A DNA stretch of 64,000 bases from Ktedonospora formicarum (GTDB taxonomy: Bacteria; Chloroflexota; Ktedonobacteria; Ktedonobacterales; Ktedonobacteraceae): assembly GCF_016587355.1 (NCBI RefSeq), contig NZ_BNJF01000012.1:24089-88088 (forward strand), given 5' to 3'. Shown here one piece after another: positions 33,094 through 40,513 of the stretch. Both the position numbers and the translations under genes were made by a program. Position 1 is the stretch's first letter; every line of letters begins with the position of its first letter. The notes under the pieces were generated by a model. The model was not told where the DNA came from. It did not search any database and saw nothing but the letters and a program-made list of their open reading frames with translations.

Positions 33094-33960
33094 ATGGGAC
33101 AGTCACCAGACTTTGACAAGATCAAGCAAGAAAATGTGTATGGTATGGAGCACTGGAGCGCCCGAGACCTTGCTCCTCTCTTGGGTTATGCCAAGTGGGA
33201 ACGGTTTGAAGGCGCTATTAAACGTGCTATGACAGCATGTGAGAAGTCAGGGAATCGTGTAGAGGATCACTTTCCCAGCGCCGGGAAACAGATACAGTTT
33301 GGTAAGGGCGCGACACAAGATGTAAAAGATTATGCGCTTAGTCGATTTGCCTGCTACCTTATTGCGCAGAATGGAGACCCCCGTAAACCTGAGATAGCGA
33401 CGGCGCAGGTGTACTTTGCTATCTCTACGCGAGCGAATGAGATCCATGAGCTGCGGCGTCAGCAAGAGGAACGCCTGGAGATGCGCTTAAAGGTCATTGA
33501 GAGCTACAAATTATTGGGGCAAGCAGCGCAGCAAGCGGGAGTCAATACGGAAAACTTTGGCATTTTTATTGATGCAGGTTACCTTGGTCTGCATCGTCAT
33601 ACATTAGAGGAACTGAAGGAGCGTAAGGATATTCCCGACGATGAGGACTATCTAGATAACATTGGGCGTGCGGAACTGAGCGCGATTGACTTCAAAAATA
33701 ACCTTACTGAAGGCAAGATTCGAGGAGAGGGAATTACTGGCCTGGATGATGCCTCGCAGGCGCACTACTTTGTTGGTGATCAGGTGCGGAAAGCTATTGA
33801 GGCAGTAGGGCAGCCCTACCCAGAAGATCTTCCCCCAGCAGCATCAATCCGCAAAATGATTGAAGAACGACGTCGTGCCAGCAAGAAGCGCAGACTGAAG
33901 GCTCAGGAGCCAGAGCAGGGCCAGGGGACGCTTTTTGATGATTTCGAGGGAAATGGGTAG
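33094..33960 (+). CDS. DinD-like DNA damage-inducible protein
   Basis: 288 residues from ATG 33094 (GGAGG upstream). WSARDLAPLLGYAKWERFEGAIKRAMTACEKSG is the BRO-N/DinD opening; VKDYALSRFACYLIAQNGDPRKPEIATAQVYFAISTRANEIHELR and the GIFIDAGYLGLHRHTLEELKERK region are typical of DinD. E. coli DinD inhibits RecA-driven strand exchange; the role here could be damage response or replicon defence. It sits between two palindrome copies. Confidence 0.85.
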   Translation: MGQSPDFDKIKQENVYGMEHWSARDLAPLLGYAKWERFEGAIKRAMTACEKSGNRVEDHFPSAGKQIQFGKGATQDVKDYALSRFACYLIAQNGDPRKPEIATAQVYFAISTRANEIHELRRQQEERLEMRLKVIESYKLLGQAAQQAGVNTENFGIFIDAGYLGLHRHTLEELKERKDIPDDEDYLDNIGRAELSAIDFKNNLTEGKIRGEGITGLDDASQAHYFVGDQVRKAIEAVGQPYPEDLPPAASIRKMIEERRRASKKRRLKAQEPEQGQGTLFDDFEGNG

Positions 33961-33964
33961 GCGG

Positions 33965-33988
33965 AAGTGTCTGTAGCTACAGACACTT
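33965..33988. repeat. SVATD palindrome, copy 4 (intergenic)
   Basis: 24-bp perfect palindrome starting 5 bp after the DinD-like stop codon. Confidence 0.9.
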
Positions 33989-34045
33989 TTGGAAATTATG
34001 ACCAGATAAAAGAGAGATTGTGCTTATAGGAAGGTTGAAAGACAA

Positions 34046-34918
34046 ATGCTCGAAGAAGCAGAGATGCGAAGGCTGGCCATGATTCAATATATGTACACGC
34101 AAGCCGTGGAGCAGGTCAGTAAGCCAGAGCCGCTTAATATGTTAGCAGTCCTCACATTTCATGATGCCGTCGAACTCTTTCTTGCGCTTGCCGCAGAACA
34201 CCTTAATGTGGGAAAGGAAGATCAAAAATTTGTAACATATTGGGATGTGATCAATCCAGTACTCCCAAATAAAGATTTTGGACAAAGGGCAAGCATGACT
34301 CGTCTCAATAAGGCCAGAGTAGGTTGGAAACACTATGGCATCCAGATACCTGGCCCGGATATAGAGAGTTTTCACTCAAGTGTTACAGATTTCTTCCAAG
34401 AGAATACACCAAAGGTATTTGGAATCGCCTTTGACGAAATTGCGATGGCGATGCTTGTACAAGATGAAGATGTCCGAGACCTTCTGCTAAAAGCAGAAAA
34501 ATTGAACAGTAGTAGTGATCTCAAAGCTGCCATAAAGGAAATAAGTATTGCCTTTCTAATACTTTTTCATGGCTTTGAATGGAATGCTATGAGACAGAAC
34601 AGCATTCATCTTCGCGGAGTTTCCAGACGTACCTCTCCTAGGATTGAGCACGAGGCACCTAAAGAGCTTTCTCGGTTTGCAAGAGAGATCGAAAAGGAGA
34701 TAAGCACCCTTCATGAGCAGGTCAGACTTCTCAGTTTGGGAATCGATTATCGACGATATATGCGGTTTAAATCGCTCACGCCTACTGCGGTTCTTTATAT
34801 GAGTGGTAAATATGAGACGCTTGGAAATGGAAAAGCACAATATCACCAGGATTTTCTTTTCTGTTATTCTTTCGTAATTGAATGTGCTCTCCGCCTCCAA
34901 GAGATTCGGTTTGTCTAG
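34046..34918 (+). CDS. HEPN-like helical protein
   Basis: 290 residues, mainly helical. The first part (LNMLAVLTFHDAVELFLALAAEHLNV) and LNKARVGWKHYGIQI, which includes an Rx4H motif, resemble HEPN-fold proteins, whose members include RNases and nucleotidyl-transfer-regulated toxins. The C-terminal part is unassigned. GGAAGG lies 12 nt upstream. Adjacent to DinD-like and partition genes. HEPN assignment is tentative. Confidence 0.5.
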   Translation: MLEEAEMRRLAMIQYMYTQAVEQVSKPEPLNMLAVLTFHDAVELFLALAAEHLNVGKEDQKFVTYWDVINPVLPNKDFGQRASMTRLNKARVGWKHYGIQIPGPDIESFHSSVTDFFQENTPKVFGIAFDEIAMAMLVQDEDVRDLLLKAEKLNSSSDLKAAIKEISIAFLILFHGFEWNAMRQNSIHLRGVSRRTSPRIEHEAPKELSRFAREIEKEISTLHEQVRLLSLGIDYRRYMRFKSLTPTAVLYMSGKYETLGNGKAQYHQDFLFCYSFVIECALRLQEIRFV

Positions 34919-34946
34919 CTGAATCATTGGCAGTTTTGGGTTATAG

Positions 34947-34998
34947 GCGTCCTCTTTGCAAAGTGTCTGTAGCTACAGACACTTTGCAAAGAGGACGC
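34947..34998. repeat. SVATD palindrome, copy 5 (52 bp, upstream of parA)
   Basis: Perfect 52-bp palindrome: the 20-bp core flanked by GCGTCCTCTTTGCAAA and its complement. It lies 28 bp after a stop and 52 bp upstream of the ParA start. Confidence 0.9.
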
Positions 34999-35050
34999 GA
35001 ACCGATATACTTAGTGAGGAAGGTTGCGAGCGCAAGGAAAGGAGACTGGT

Positions 35051-35974
35051 ATGAGTGACGCGCGAACGATGTTTGTTGGCAGTGGAAAAGGTGGAACCGG
35101 AAAGACAACGACCGCCCAAAATCTCGCATCAGCATTTGTGGCAGCAGGGTATCGAGTATTGGGCGTGGATGGTGATGGCCAGGCATCATGGAGCCATCTC
35201 AACGGCCTTTTCCCGCGGCAAGGTCGCCCCAACATTTATTCTGCTCTCAAGCAGCTTATTGAGCAATACGAAACAAAGGTCGGTATTTATCATCTTCCTT
35301 CGGGTCTCGATTTTATCCCTTCGAGTTCTGGCTTGCATAAAATTGTGAGCGACCTGGCAAGTGTGGAGCGCAGCGAGTATCTTTTGCAGCAGTTGTTGAC
35401 CCCGCTCAAGGGACGATATGACCTCATTATTATTGATTGCCCTCCGGCTCTCAATGCGTGGACCAATAATATTTTCATGGCATGTGATGATGGCATCATC
35501 ACAATCCAGCTCGAACCGTTAGGAATTGCGAGCGCTGGCGAAACACTAGAGTATTTGCAGGGGTTGAGAAAGCGTGGACTCTTTATGCATCATGATCTCA
35601 AGCTCTCCGGTGGGTTAATCACCATGATGGATTCCCGCACTGCCATTCACCGCAATCTGGCCGAGGTCGCGCAGGAACAGCTTGGTCAACATATGAGCAT
35701 CTTTTCCACGCGCATCGAGCGCACGATCCAGTTCCCCGAGGCGCAGTATTTCGGCTTGCCAATTGATCTGTATAACAAGGACAGTAAAGGAACGGCTGCC
35801 TATGCCGCGCTCGCCGAGGAAGTATTAGCAGGCACAAGCCTGCGGAGTGTGTCGGGATTGCAGGTTCCCGCTCGATTTGCGGATAGTTTGCTGCAAGCTG
35901 CATCCTCAATTGAGGAGCAGGCCGGTGAGAATGGGACCGAGGTGACCTGGGAGGAAATAGATGTCGTCATTTAA
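35051..35974 (+). CDS. parA: ParA-family partition ATPase
   Basis: 307 residues from ATG 35051 (AAAGGAGA upstream). Deviant Walker A KGGTGKTT (signature Lys at 13, catalytic Lys 18), VDGDGQAS in place of the usual DxDPQ, and Walker B LIIIDCPPALNAWTNN. ParA binds DNA non-specifically and moves ParB-parS complexes apart. No N-terminal HTH, so autoregulation is probably by ParB. It overlaps parB by 14 bp. Confidence 0.93.
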   Translation: MSDARTMFVGSGKGGTGKTTTAQNLASAFVAAGYRVLGVDGDGQASWSHLNGLFPRQGRPNIYSALKQLIEQYETKVGIYHLPSGLDFIPSSSGLHKIVSDLASVERSEYLLQQLLTPLKGRYDLIIIDCPPALNAWTNNIFMACDDGIITIQLEPLGIASAGETLEYLQGLRKRGLFMHHDLKLSGGLITMMDSRTAIHRNLAEVAQEQLGQHMSIFSTRIERTIQFPEAQYFGLPIDLYNKDSKGTAAYAALAEEVLAGTSLRSVSGLQVPARFADSLLQAASSIEEQAGENGTEVTWEEIDVVI

Positions 35975-37232
35975 CCGCCGAATTACTCAACAGAAGAAGA
36001 AGCAGCAGCAGCCTGCTGAGCAATCATCTCTTCCTTCTCAAGCTCCTGTTGTTGAGGAACACAAGAGTCTTCCTCAACAACAGGAGTATTATGGCGATGA
36101 TCAGACTGCCTCTGAGGATCGCCCGAAGTGGGAGCGCACAATTCCTCCGCGTCGCATTCGTCCCAATCCCTTTCAGGCCCGCCTGATTTTTGATGAAGAG
36201 AAACTTCAAGAGTTGGCAGATGGAATGACAGAGCATGGGTGGGTTGGTGGAGGATTGCCGGTGCGCCCTCATCCCACTGAGGCAAACACCTATGAGCTGG
36301 TCTGGGGAGAACGCCGCTGGCGCGCAGCGCAGATGGCGCAGTTGGAAGCTATCCCATGTGTCATTAGCGAGTATTCAGACGATGACCTGATTGAGCTTGG
36401 TCTCCTCGAAAACATCCAGCGCGAGAATCTTACCAACCTAGAAGAAGGCCAGGCGTATGTCAAACTTCTCGCCATCCAGAGCACTGATGGAAAACCCCGC
36501 TACTCTATCCGGCGTCTTGCCCAACGCATTGGGAAGGACAAGAGCTATATTGAGGATCGGCTCCTCTTGGCTCGTGTGTCCCTCGATGTGCAGCAACTCG
36601 CGACTGATCAGCCAGATATTTCGCCTCGTATCTTGCGAGAGTTAGATGCTCTTTCGAAGATGTTAGAGCCAGAGGAGCGTAAGCCAGTGTTAGATGGGGT
36701 GCGCAAAGGACATTTGCGCATTGAGGATGTGCGCGAGATTCGCAAAGATATTGAGCACCTCTCGTCCTTGCCCTTGGAAGAGGAACTGTCTGTAGCTACA
36801 GACAGTTTAGAGCCTCCGACCTCGTTTGACTTGCCCCCTCATGGCAAAGTGTCTGTAGCTACAGACACTTTGGGGCCAAAAGACTCTCAACAGACAGATA
36901 TCGAAGAAAAACTGTCTGTAGCTACAGACAGTTCGGAACAAATATTACCACGCAATAAGCCTTTGGAGGAAGAAGTGTCTGTAGCTACAGACACTCCAGG
37001 GCGTCCTCTCTCAGTACCAACATCTCTCACAGGGCGAAAAGTGTCTGTAGCTACAGACACTTTGGTTCTATCAAAGTCGTTGGATCGGGATACAACCGTG
37101 CTACAGCGGATTATTCAGCGTCTACGCGATGATTGTGAGACGATGACAGCAGGGCAGCGAATGCTCGTGAAGCAACGCCTGGATGAGTGGCGCGGCGCTC
37201 TTGATCAATTGTCGTCTGATTTGGAAATTTAA
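35961..37232 (+). CDS. parB: ParB-family partition protein with repeated SVATD linkers
   Basis: 423 residues. ParB CTPase domain: NPFQARLIFDEEKLQELADGM, GERRWRAAQ near residue 115, LLENIQRENL near 150; then a KorB-like HTH (YSIRRLAQRIGKDKSYIEDRLLLARV). Residues about 274-368 are a linker with five copies of (L/V)SVATD(S/T), each encoded by the 20-bp palindrome; a C-terminal dimerisation segment follows (VLQRIIQRLRDD..QRLDEWRGALDQL). It should bind a palindromic centromere and load as a CTP-dependent clamp. The five palindromes are candidate parS sites inside its own gene. Confidence 0.93.
   Translation: MSSFNRRITQQKKKQQQPAEQSSLPSQAPVVEEHKSLPQQQEYYGDDQTASEDRPKWERTIPPRRIRPNPFQARLIFDEEKLQELADGMTEHGWVGGGLPVRPHPTEANTYELVWGERRWRAAQMAQLEAIPCVISEYSDDDLIELGLLENIQRENLTNLEEGQAYVKLLAIQSTDGKPRYSIRRLAQRIGKDKSYIEDRLLLARVSLDVQQLATDQPDISPRILRELDALSKMLEPEERKPVLDGVRKGHLRIEDVREIRKDIEHLSSLPLEEELSVATDSLEPPTSFDLPPHGKVSVATDTLGPKDSQQTDIEEKLSVATDSSEQILPRNKPLEEEVSVATDTPGRPLSVPTSLTGRKVSVATDTLVLSKSLDRDTTVLQRIIQRLRDDCETMTAGQRMLVKQRLDEWRGALDQLSSDLEI
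36043..36086. repeat. 17-bp perfect inverted repeat inside parB
   Basis: CTCCTGTTGTTGAGGAA and its exact complement, separated by 10 bp, in the disordered N-terminal coding part of parB (APVVEEHKSLPQQQE). Unrelated in sequence to the SVATD palindrome. Confidence 0.8.
36784..36807. repeat. SVATD palindrome, copy 6 (in parB)
   Basis: 24-bp perfect palindrome; AACTGTCTG arm variant with T-C instead of G-T at the core edge, and the matching change on the other arm. Encodes LSVATDSL. Confidence 0.9.
36845..36872. repeat. SVATD palindrome, copy 7 (in parB)
   Basis: 28-bp perfect palindrome (CAAA arm/TTTG arm). Encodes KVSVATDTL. Confidence 0.9.
36910..36933. repeat. SVATD palindrome, copy 8 (in parB)
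   Basis: 24-bp perfect palindrome, AACTGTCTG variant. Encodes KLSVATDSS. Confidence 0.9.
36974..36995. repeat. SVATD palindrome, copy 9 (in parB)
   Basis: 22-bp perfect palindrome. Encodes EVSVATDTP. Confidence 0.9.
37038..37063. repeat. SVATD palindrome, copy 10 (in parB)
   Basis: 26-bp perfect palindrome. Encodes KVSVATDTL. Confidence 0.9.
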
Positions 37233-37282
37233 CTCTCTTTACCGTAAAGGCAATAGGGCTCCTCTCGGATTATTTGAAGTGG

Positions 37283-37308
37283 AAAAGTGTCTATGGTTAC
37301 AGGCATTT
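37283..37308. repeat. Degenerate SVATD palindrome after parB
   Basis: AAAAGTGTCTATGGTTACAG followed by GCATTT: recognisable relative of the family with several substitutions that break the symmetry, 50 bp after the parB stop. Confidence 0.6.
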
Positions 37309-37329
37309 AGGCATGAGCCGCTTTGCAAT

Positions 37330-38133
37330 TCATCCGTTTGGAGTCCAAACTTTTAGGTTGCTAAAGATTACATCTGTTGTCGATTGATCATCATCACAAT
37401 CAGCAGCAATACCAATTTGCCCATTGCTGTAGGTATCATCTTCAACTTTGCCGACTTGTTGTTTGTTTATGTAGAGAGTAAACATTTTGTCTCGAGCACT
37501 AATGGCTATGAGATTGGTTTTCCCAAGGCCAATATGTATCTTATCTGACGGTTCTGATTTGTGAGCATACCCCAGCTCCCCTTTTTTATCATATCGTAAA
37601 AATTGAAAAGAGCCGTTTTGGCATATGCGAAAAAAATAAAATTTTTCAAGAATCTTATTAGCTCGTAAAACTAATGCGCCACAGTCTCCTTGTACAATTT
37701 TCAATTCAATTTCATAATCAAGATCTTTATAAGGAGCAGTTTGAGCATAGCAGAGATGAAAAAAAGGTGCTTTTGGTACGGTAACATGATATTCGCCCTT
37801 TTCCGAAGCGCATTGACCTGTATATAAGTCCTTTGGTTTGTAATCCTCCCAAGCTGAAGCATTTTTGAATTGGTCATACATTTTTAAGGTTGTATTGGGA
37901 GCGTAGGGGTCGTTTCCAATGACTGAAGTTGTTGGTGTTGAAGTCGGAGAAAGCGATGTTGGTTTAGCAAGTGAAACAAGATAAGTGAACCAACCAGGAT
38001 TTGCGAGCAAAACAGGTACAAGTATTCCTATAACACTCACGATAACCCCGATAAATTGCCACACTGGATCACGATACCATTTATCTTTACTCTTCTGGTT
38101 AGATTCTCTTTGGTCGGACTGTCCCTGAGCCAT
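37330..38133 (-). CDS. Membrane-anchored lectin-like (concanavalin-fold) protein
   Basis: 267 residues. N-terminal cytosolic basic part, one membrane helix at about residues 26-50 (FIGVIVSVIGILVPVLLANPGWFTYLV), a Ser/Thr/Pro linker, then a beta-rich extracellular domain (YEIELKIVQGDCGALVLRAN..YFFRICQNGSFQFLRYDKKGE..IHIGLGKTNLIAISARDKMFTLYINKQQVG) like LamG/DUF1080-type carbohydrate-binding sandwiches. GAGG lies upstream of ATG 38133. Role outside the cell unknown. Confidence 0.65.
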   Translation of the reverse strand: MAQGQSDQRESNQKSKDKWYRDPVWQFIGVIVSVIGILVPVLLANPGWFTYLVSLAKPTSLSPTSTPTTSVIGNDPYAPNTTLKMYDQFKNASAWEDYKPKDLYTGQCASEKGEYHVTVPKAPFFHLCYAQTAPYKDLDYEIELKIVQGDCGALVLRANKILEKFYFFRICQNGSFQFLRYDKKGELGYAHKSEPSDKIHIGLGKTNLIAISARDKMFTLYINKQQVGKVEDDTYSNGQIGIAADCDDDQSTTDVIFSNLKVWTPNG

Positions 38134-38320
38134 AAAGCTACCTCCTCAGAGTAGGGGAGAATACATTGTAGAACAGAGCCAAATTGATTGAGCTTTGGAG
38201 AAATTCTCTCTTTTACAACGCTTGAAGAAGTAGCTTTTAGCACGTGATTTTGTTTCCCCTAAAATAGTGTGATTTGTAAATGTATTTCTCTATAACCTTG
38301 GATAATCTGCTCACAACCCA

Positions 38321-38362
38321 AAGCGTCTGAAGCTACAGGCGCTTACCTCAAGCGCCTGTAGC
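38321..38362. repeat. Degenerate palindrome relatives (GCGCCTGTAGC type)
   Basis: AAGCGTCTGAAGCTACAGGCGCTT at 38321-38344, then AAGCGCCTGTAGC at 38350-38362: a related but diverged form sharing the CTGTAGC core, just before copy 11. Confidence 0.55.
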
Positions 38363-38376
38363 CCCAGATCATCAGA

Positions 38377-38416
38377 AGGAAAGAGAGTGTCTGTAGCTAC
38401 AGACACTCTCTTTCCT
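38377..38416. repeat. SVATD palindrome, copy 11 (40 bp, intergenic)
   Basis: Perfect 40-bp palindrome (arm AGGAAAGAGA around the core). It touches the stop codon of the minus-strand gene ending at 38415. No further copies are seen to the right. Confidence 0.9.
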
Positions 38417-38663
38417 ATAGGACTCCTGAGAACCGTAGCACTGCCAAGATGATTCCCAGAAGAACGATACCGATTCCTACCCCACTCACCAACATAATCA
38501 TCTGCTTTTGGCGTTGCTTTGATGGGTGGATCGGCTTGGGTTGTGGAGGTGTCCCCCCCTTCTGGGTCGTATCGATGGGTTGCTCGGCCCTAGGGTTAGG
38601 CGCGAAAGGAGCGTGGATCCGGCCAGGTGACCTCCTTTTGTGGATTACGGAAGGCTTCCTCAT
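38415..38663 (-). CDS. Small C-terminally anchored membrane protein
   Basis: About 82 residues if started at ATG 38663. A Pro/Lys/Gln-rich basic segment is followed by one membrane helix at the C-terminus (MLVSGVGIGIVLLGIILAVLRF). A strong AAAGGAGGT lies further inside (about 38634) without an obvious ATG after it, so the start is uncertain. Overlaps the end of the upstream gene by ~68 bp. Confidence 0.4.
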   Translation of the reverse strand: MRKPSVIHKRRSPGRIHAPFAPNPRAEQPIDTTQKGGTPPQPKPIHPSKQRQKQMIMLVSGVGIGIVLLGIILAVLRFSGVL

Positions 38664-39360
38664 AAATGTCCACATAATCGTGAATCTTTTCCAGATATTC
38701 CTCCAGATTCTGGCACAGTCCCAATTCGTGAAGCGCTGAGACAACAGCCAGATCGCGTTGGTGGAAAGGACCACGGCTGGATGAAGGGAAATGGTATTTC
38801 ACTTTGTCTTCACGCGCTTTCTGGGCCAGGGCAACTGCTTTGGCATCAGGCAAGCTTTTGAGATCTTTAGAAATAGCTTGCCGCTCCTCAACGAATTGCT
38901 CCATATAGGCTGCTACCCAGCGCTTTACCATCTGCTTATACTCAGTGGGATTAGGTGGATTCTCAGGTGGATAACTACTTTTGACAGCGAGTTTGGCGAG
39001 TGCTAATGCACGCTCCTCAAGCTCGGCATCCAAAATAGTGACAGATCCTTCCTTCGCAATAAGGGCCTGCACTTCCTGAATGTCGTCGACTGCCTGGATT
39101 CGCGCCTGATTTGCCAATGGGCTGTTATCTGGAGCTGGTTGCAGTGCGCGTGTCGTATCTCGTTGGAGCTGGATGGGTTCATTTTGCTCGAAGTCGTCTG
39201 GAGATGTGACCACGATCAAGATAATCCTTTCTACAGTAGGTGGCACCTGGAGGTGCGCGATCGCCACACTGGGAACAACAGTGAGGGAGCGAGAGGTGAA
39301 TTTCCGTTGCCGCCAGTGTTTCCACGCATGGGGGCCATGTCGTCCATAACGGTGGTACAT
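38596..39360 (-). CDS. Hypothetical protein (254 aa)
   Basis: Basic N-terminus (YHRYGRHGPHAWKHWRQRKF), then helical, acidic stretches (VDDIQEVQALIAKEGSVTILDAELEERALALAKLAV; NLEEYLEKIHDYVDIYEEAF). No family recognised and no good ribosome binding site before ATG 39360. Precedes the small membrane protein in the same orientation. Confidence 0.5.
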   Translation of the reverse strand: MYHRYGRHGPHAWKHWRQRKFTSRSLTVVPSVAIAHLQVPPTVERIILIVVTSPDDFEQNEPIQLQRDTTRALQPAPDNSPLANQARIQAVDDIQEVQALIAKEGSVTILDAELEERALALAKLAVKSSYPPENPPNPTEYKQMVKRWVAAYMEQFVEERQAISKDLKSLPDAKAVALAQKAREDKVKYHFPSSSRGPFHQRDLAVVSALHELGLCQNLEEYLEKIHDYVDIYEEAFRNPQKEVTWPDPRSFRA

Positions 39361-39542
39361 CACATATTACAGTAGATTCAGGGGAACATCTATACAAGAG
39401 GGCACTAAGAGCTCTACACTCTATACAGTATACGTATGAGAATACATGTGTCAATCAAACAAGTGTTCTTAAAAGATATGTGTTCTCTCCACGTGCAAGA
39501 AGACCTGGCTCCAGGCCGAGCGTGGCGGCCTCTTCGGGGGTG

Positions 39543-39572
39543 TTGACACGATTTGGAATATCATGGTATAAC
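39543..39572 (+). promoter_or_regulatory. Sigma70-type promoter before structured RNA
   Basis: TTGACA (perfect -35), 18-bp spacer, TATAAC. Predicted transcription start near 39580, about 40 nt upstream of the first strong RNA helix. Confidence 0.6.
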
Positions 39573-39618
39573 AGACACATTAAAAGTTTGCTCTGAGAAG
39601 CAAAAGCAGAACGATTCT

Positions 39619-40173
39619 GTGCGCCATCGTACTTGCCGGAGCAAAGCTCTTGGGCAGACGATGATGTGCGTCAAGTCGGAACCCGTCGTAACGTGCGGTA
39701 GTGTATGCTTGAGCCGGGAGAGTGCATGCAGGCTATAGCTATTGCAGGCTGTCCATGTGCTGGCTGCTAGACATGTTACTCCGTGAGGCTGCGGAGCCAG
39801 TGATCGTATCCTGGAAATGCCCTGGTTCAATTCGCCAGGTGGCTGTGTGTTGGGAAGATGGTCAGGGACCTGGGGTGCATTGTAAGAAAAGCGCATAAAT
39901 GCTTCACCACAAACGAATGGGTGACATCTGCCCGCTCTGACCCCAGCAGAGCAGAGATGGGAGTTGGCCTTCCTCATCAGGCTGGTCTGGTATCCACCAA
40001 AGGGCCGGTTGGCGTCGCACCTGGTGACGCGGGTTTGTCTCAGCCTTTTATGAGATGGCACAGCACATCTTCTCTTTGGCCTCGTGATGCGGGCCTGCCG
40101 ATGGTGAGAGTCCCTCGGCAGGATAACGAAGCGCCGCCTCGTAGTTTCCCCCTTTGTAGTCTTCCCTTGTAGG
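39619..40173 (+). ncRNA. Large structured RNA, possible group II intron remnant
   Basis: About 555 nt with no supported gene but many hairpins: CATCGT..ACGATG enclosing CTTGCC/GGGCAG and GAGC/GCTC (39625-39665); CATGT/ACATG; CTCCG/CGGAG; CCTGG/CCAGG; GCTCTG/CAGAGC nested in CATCT/AGATG; GCGTC/GACGC; CCTGCCGA/TCGGCAGG. It begins GTGCG, the group II intron 5' consensus, and the first helices resemble domain I of bacterial introns. No reverse transcriptase or recognisable domain V follows, so it would be a truncated or ORF-less intron; another large ncRNA class is possible. An integrase gene lies 340 bp downstream. Confidence 0.45.
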
Positions 40174-40513
40174 TATGCTCAGGTGTGGTGTTCACCACTG
40201 TTTCTCTGTGTCGTATAGCCACAAGCGAACGACAATCGCGTGGGAGCAGTCGAACACGGTGAACCTCTACCAATGTCCCACTCCCATGGAGTGTTTCCTG
40301 TTGAACCAGACCTCGTTTGCAGGTCCGAATAAACAGGGAAAGAGATAATGAAGAGATCGAGGAGCGTCAAACATTGCTCTGGATAACGTACTAGCTTCGG
40401 AAAATTCTCAACTCGATACTGGCCTTTTAAGCATAGGTGTCAAGCGGAAGGAGACGGCAACGGGGAAACGACCAGGAGCCAAATACGCAGCAATTCAACG
40501 CTTTGATGCCCTC

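Noticed and set aside
36784..37063. CRISPR array in parB
   Set aside because: Repeat units are perfect palindromes within an open frame, with irregular spacing (about 60-66 bp) and no cas genes.
39820..39850. tRNA-like T-loop (GGTTCAATTCGCC)
   Set aside because: No acceptor stem, anticodon arm or CCA-compatible fold could be drawn around it.
39561..40061. 166-codon minus-strand open frame
   Set aside because: It is antisense to the highly structured segment, has no ribosome binding site, and an unusual Cys/His/Pro/Ser-rich composition without predicted structure.
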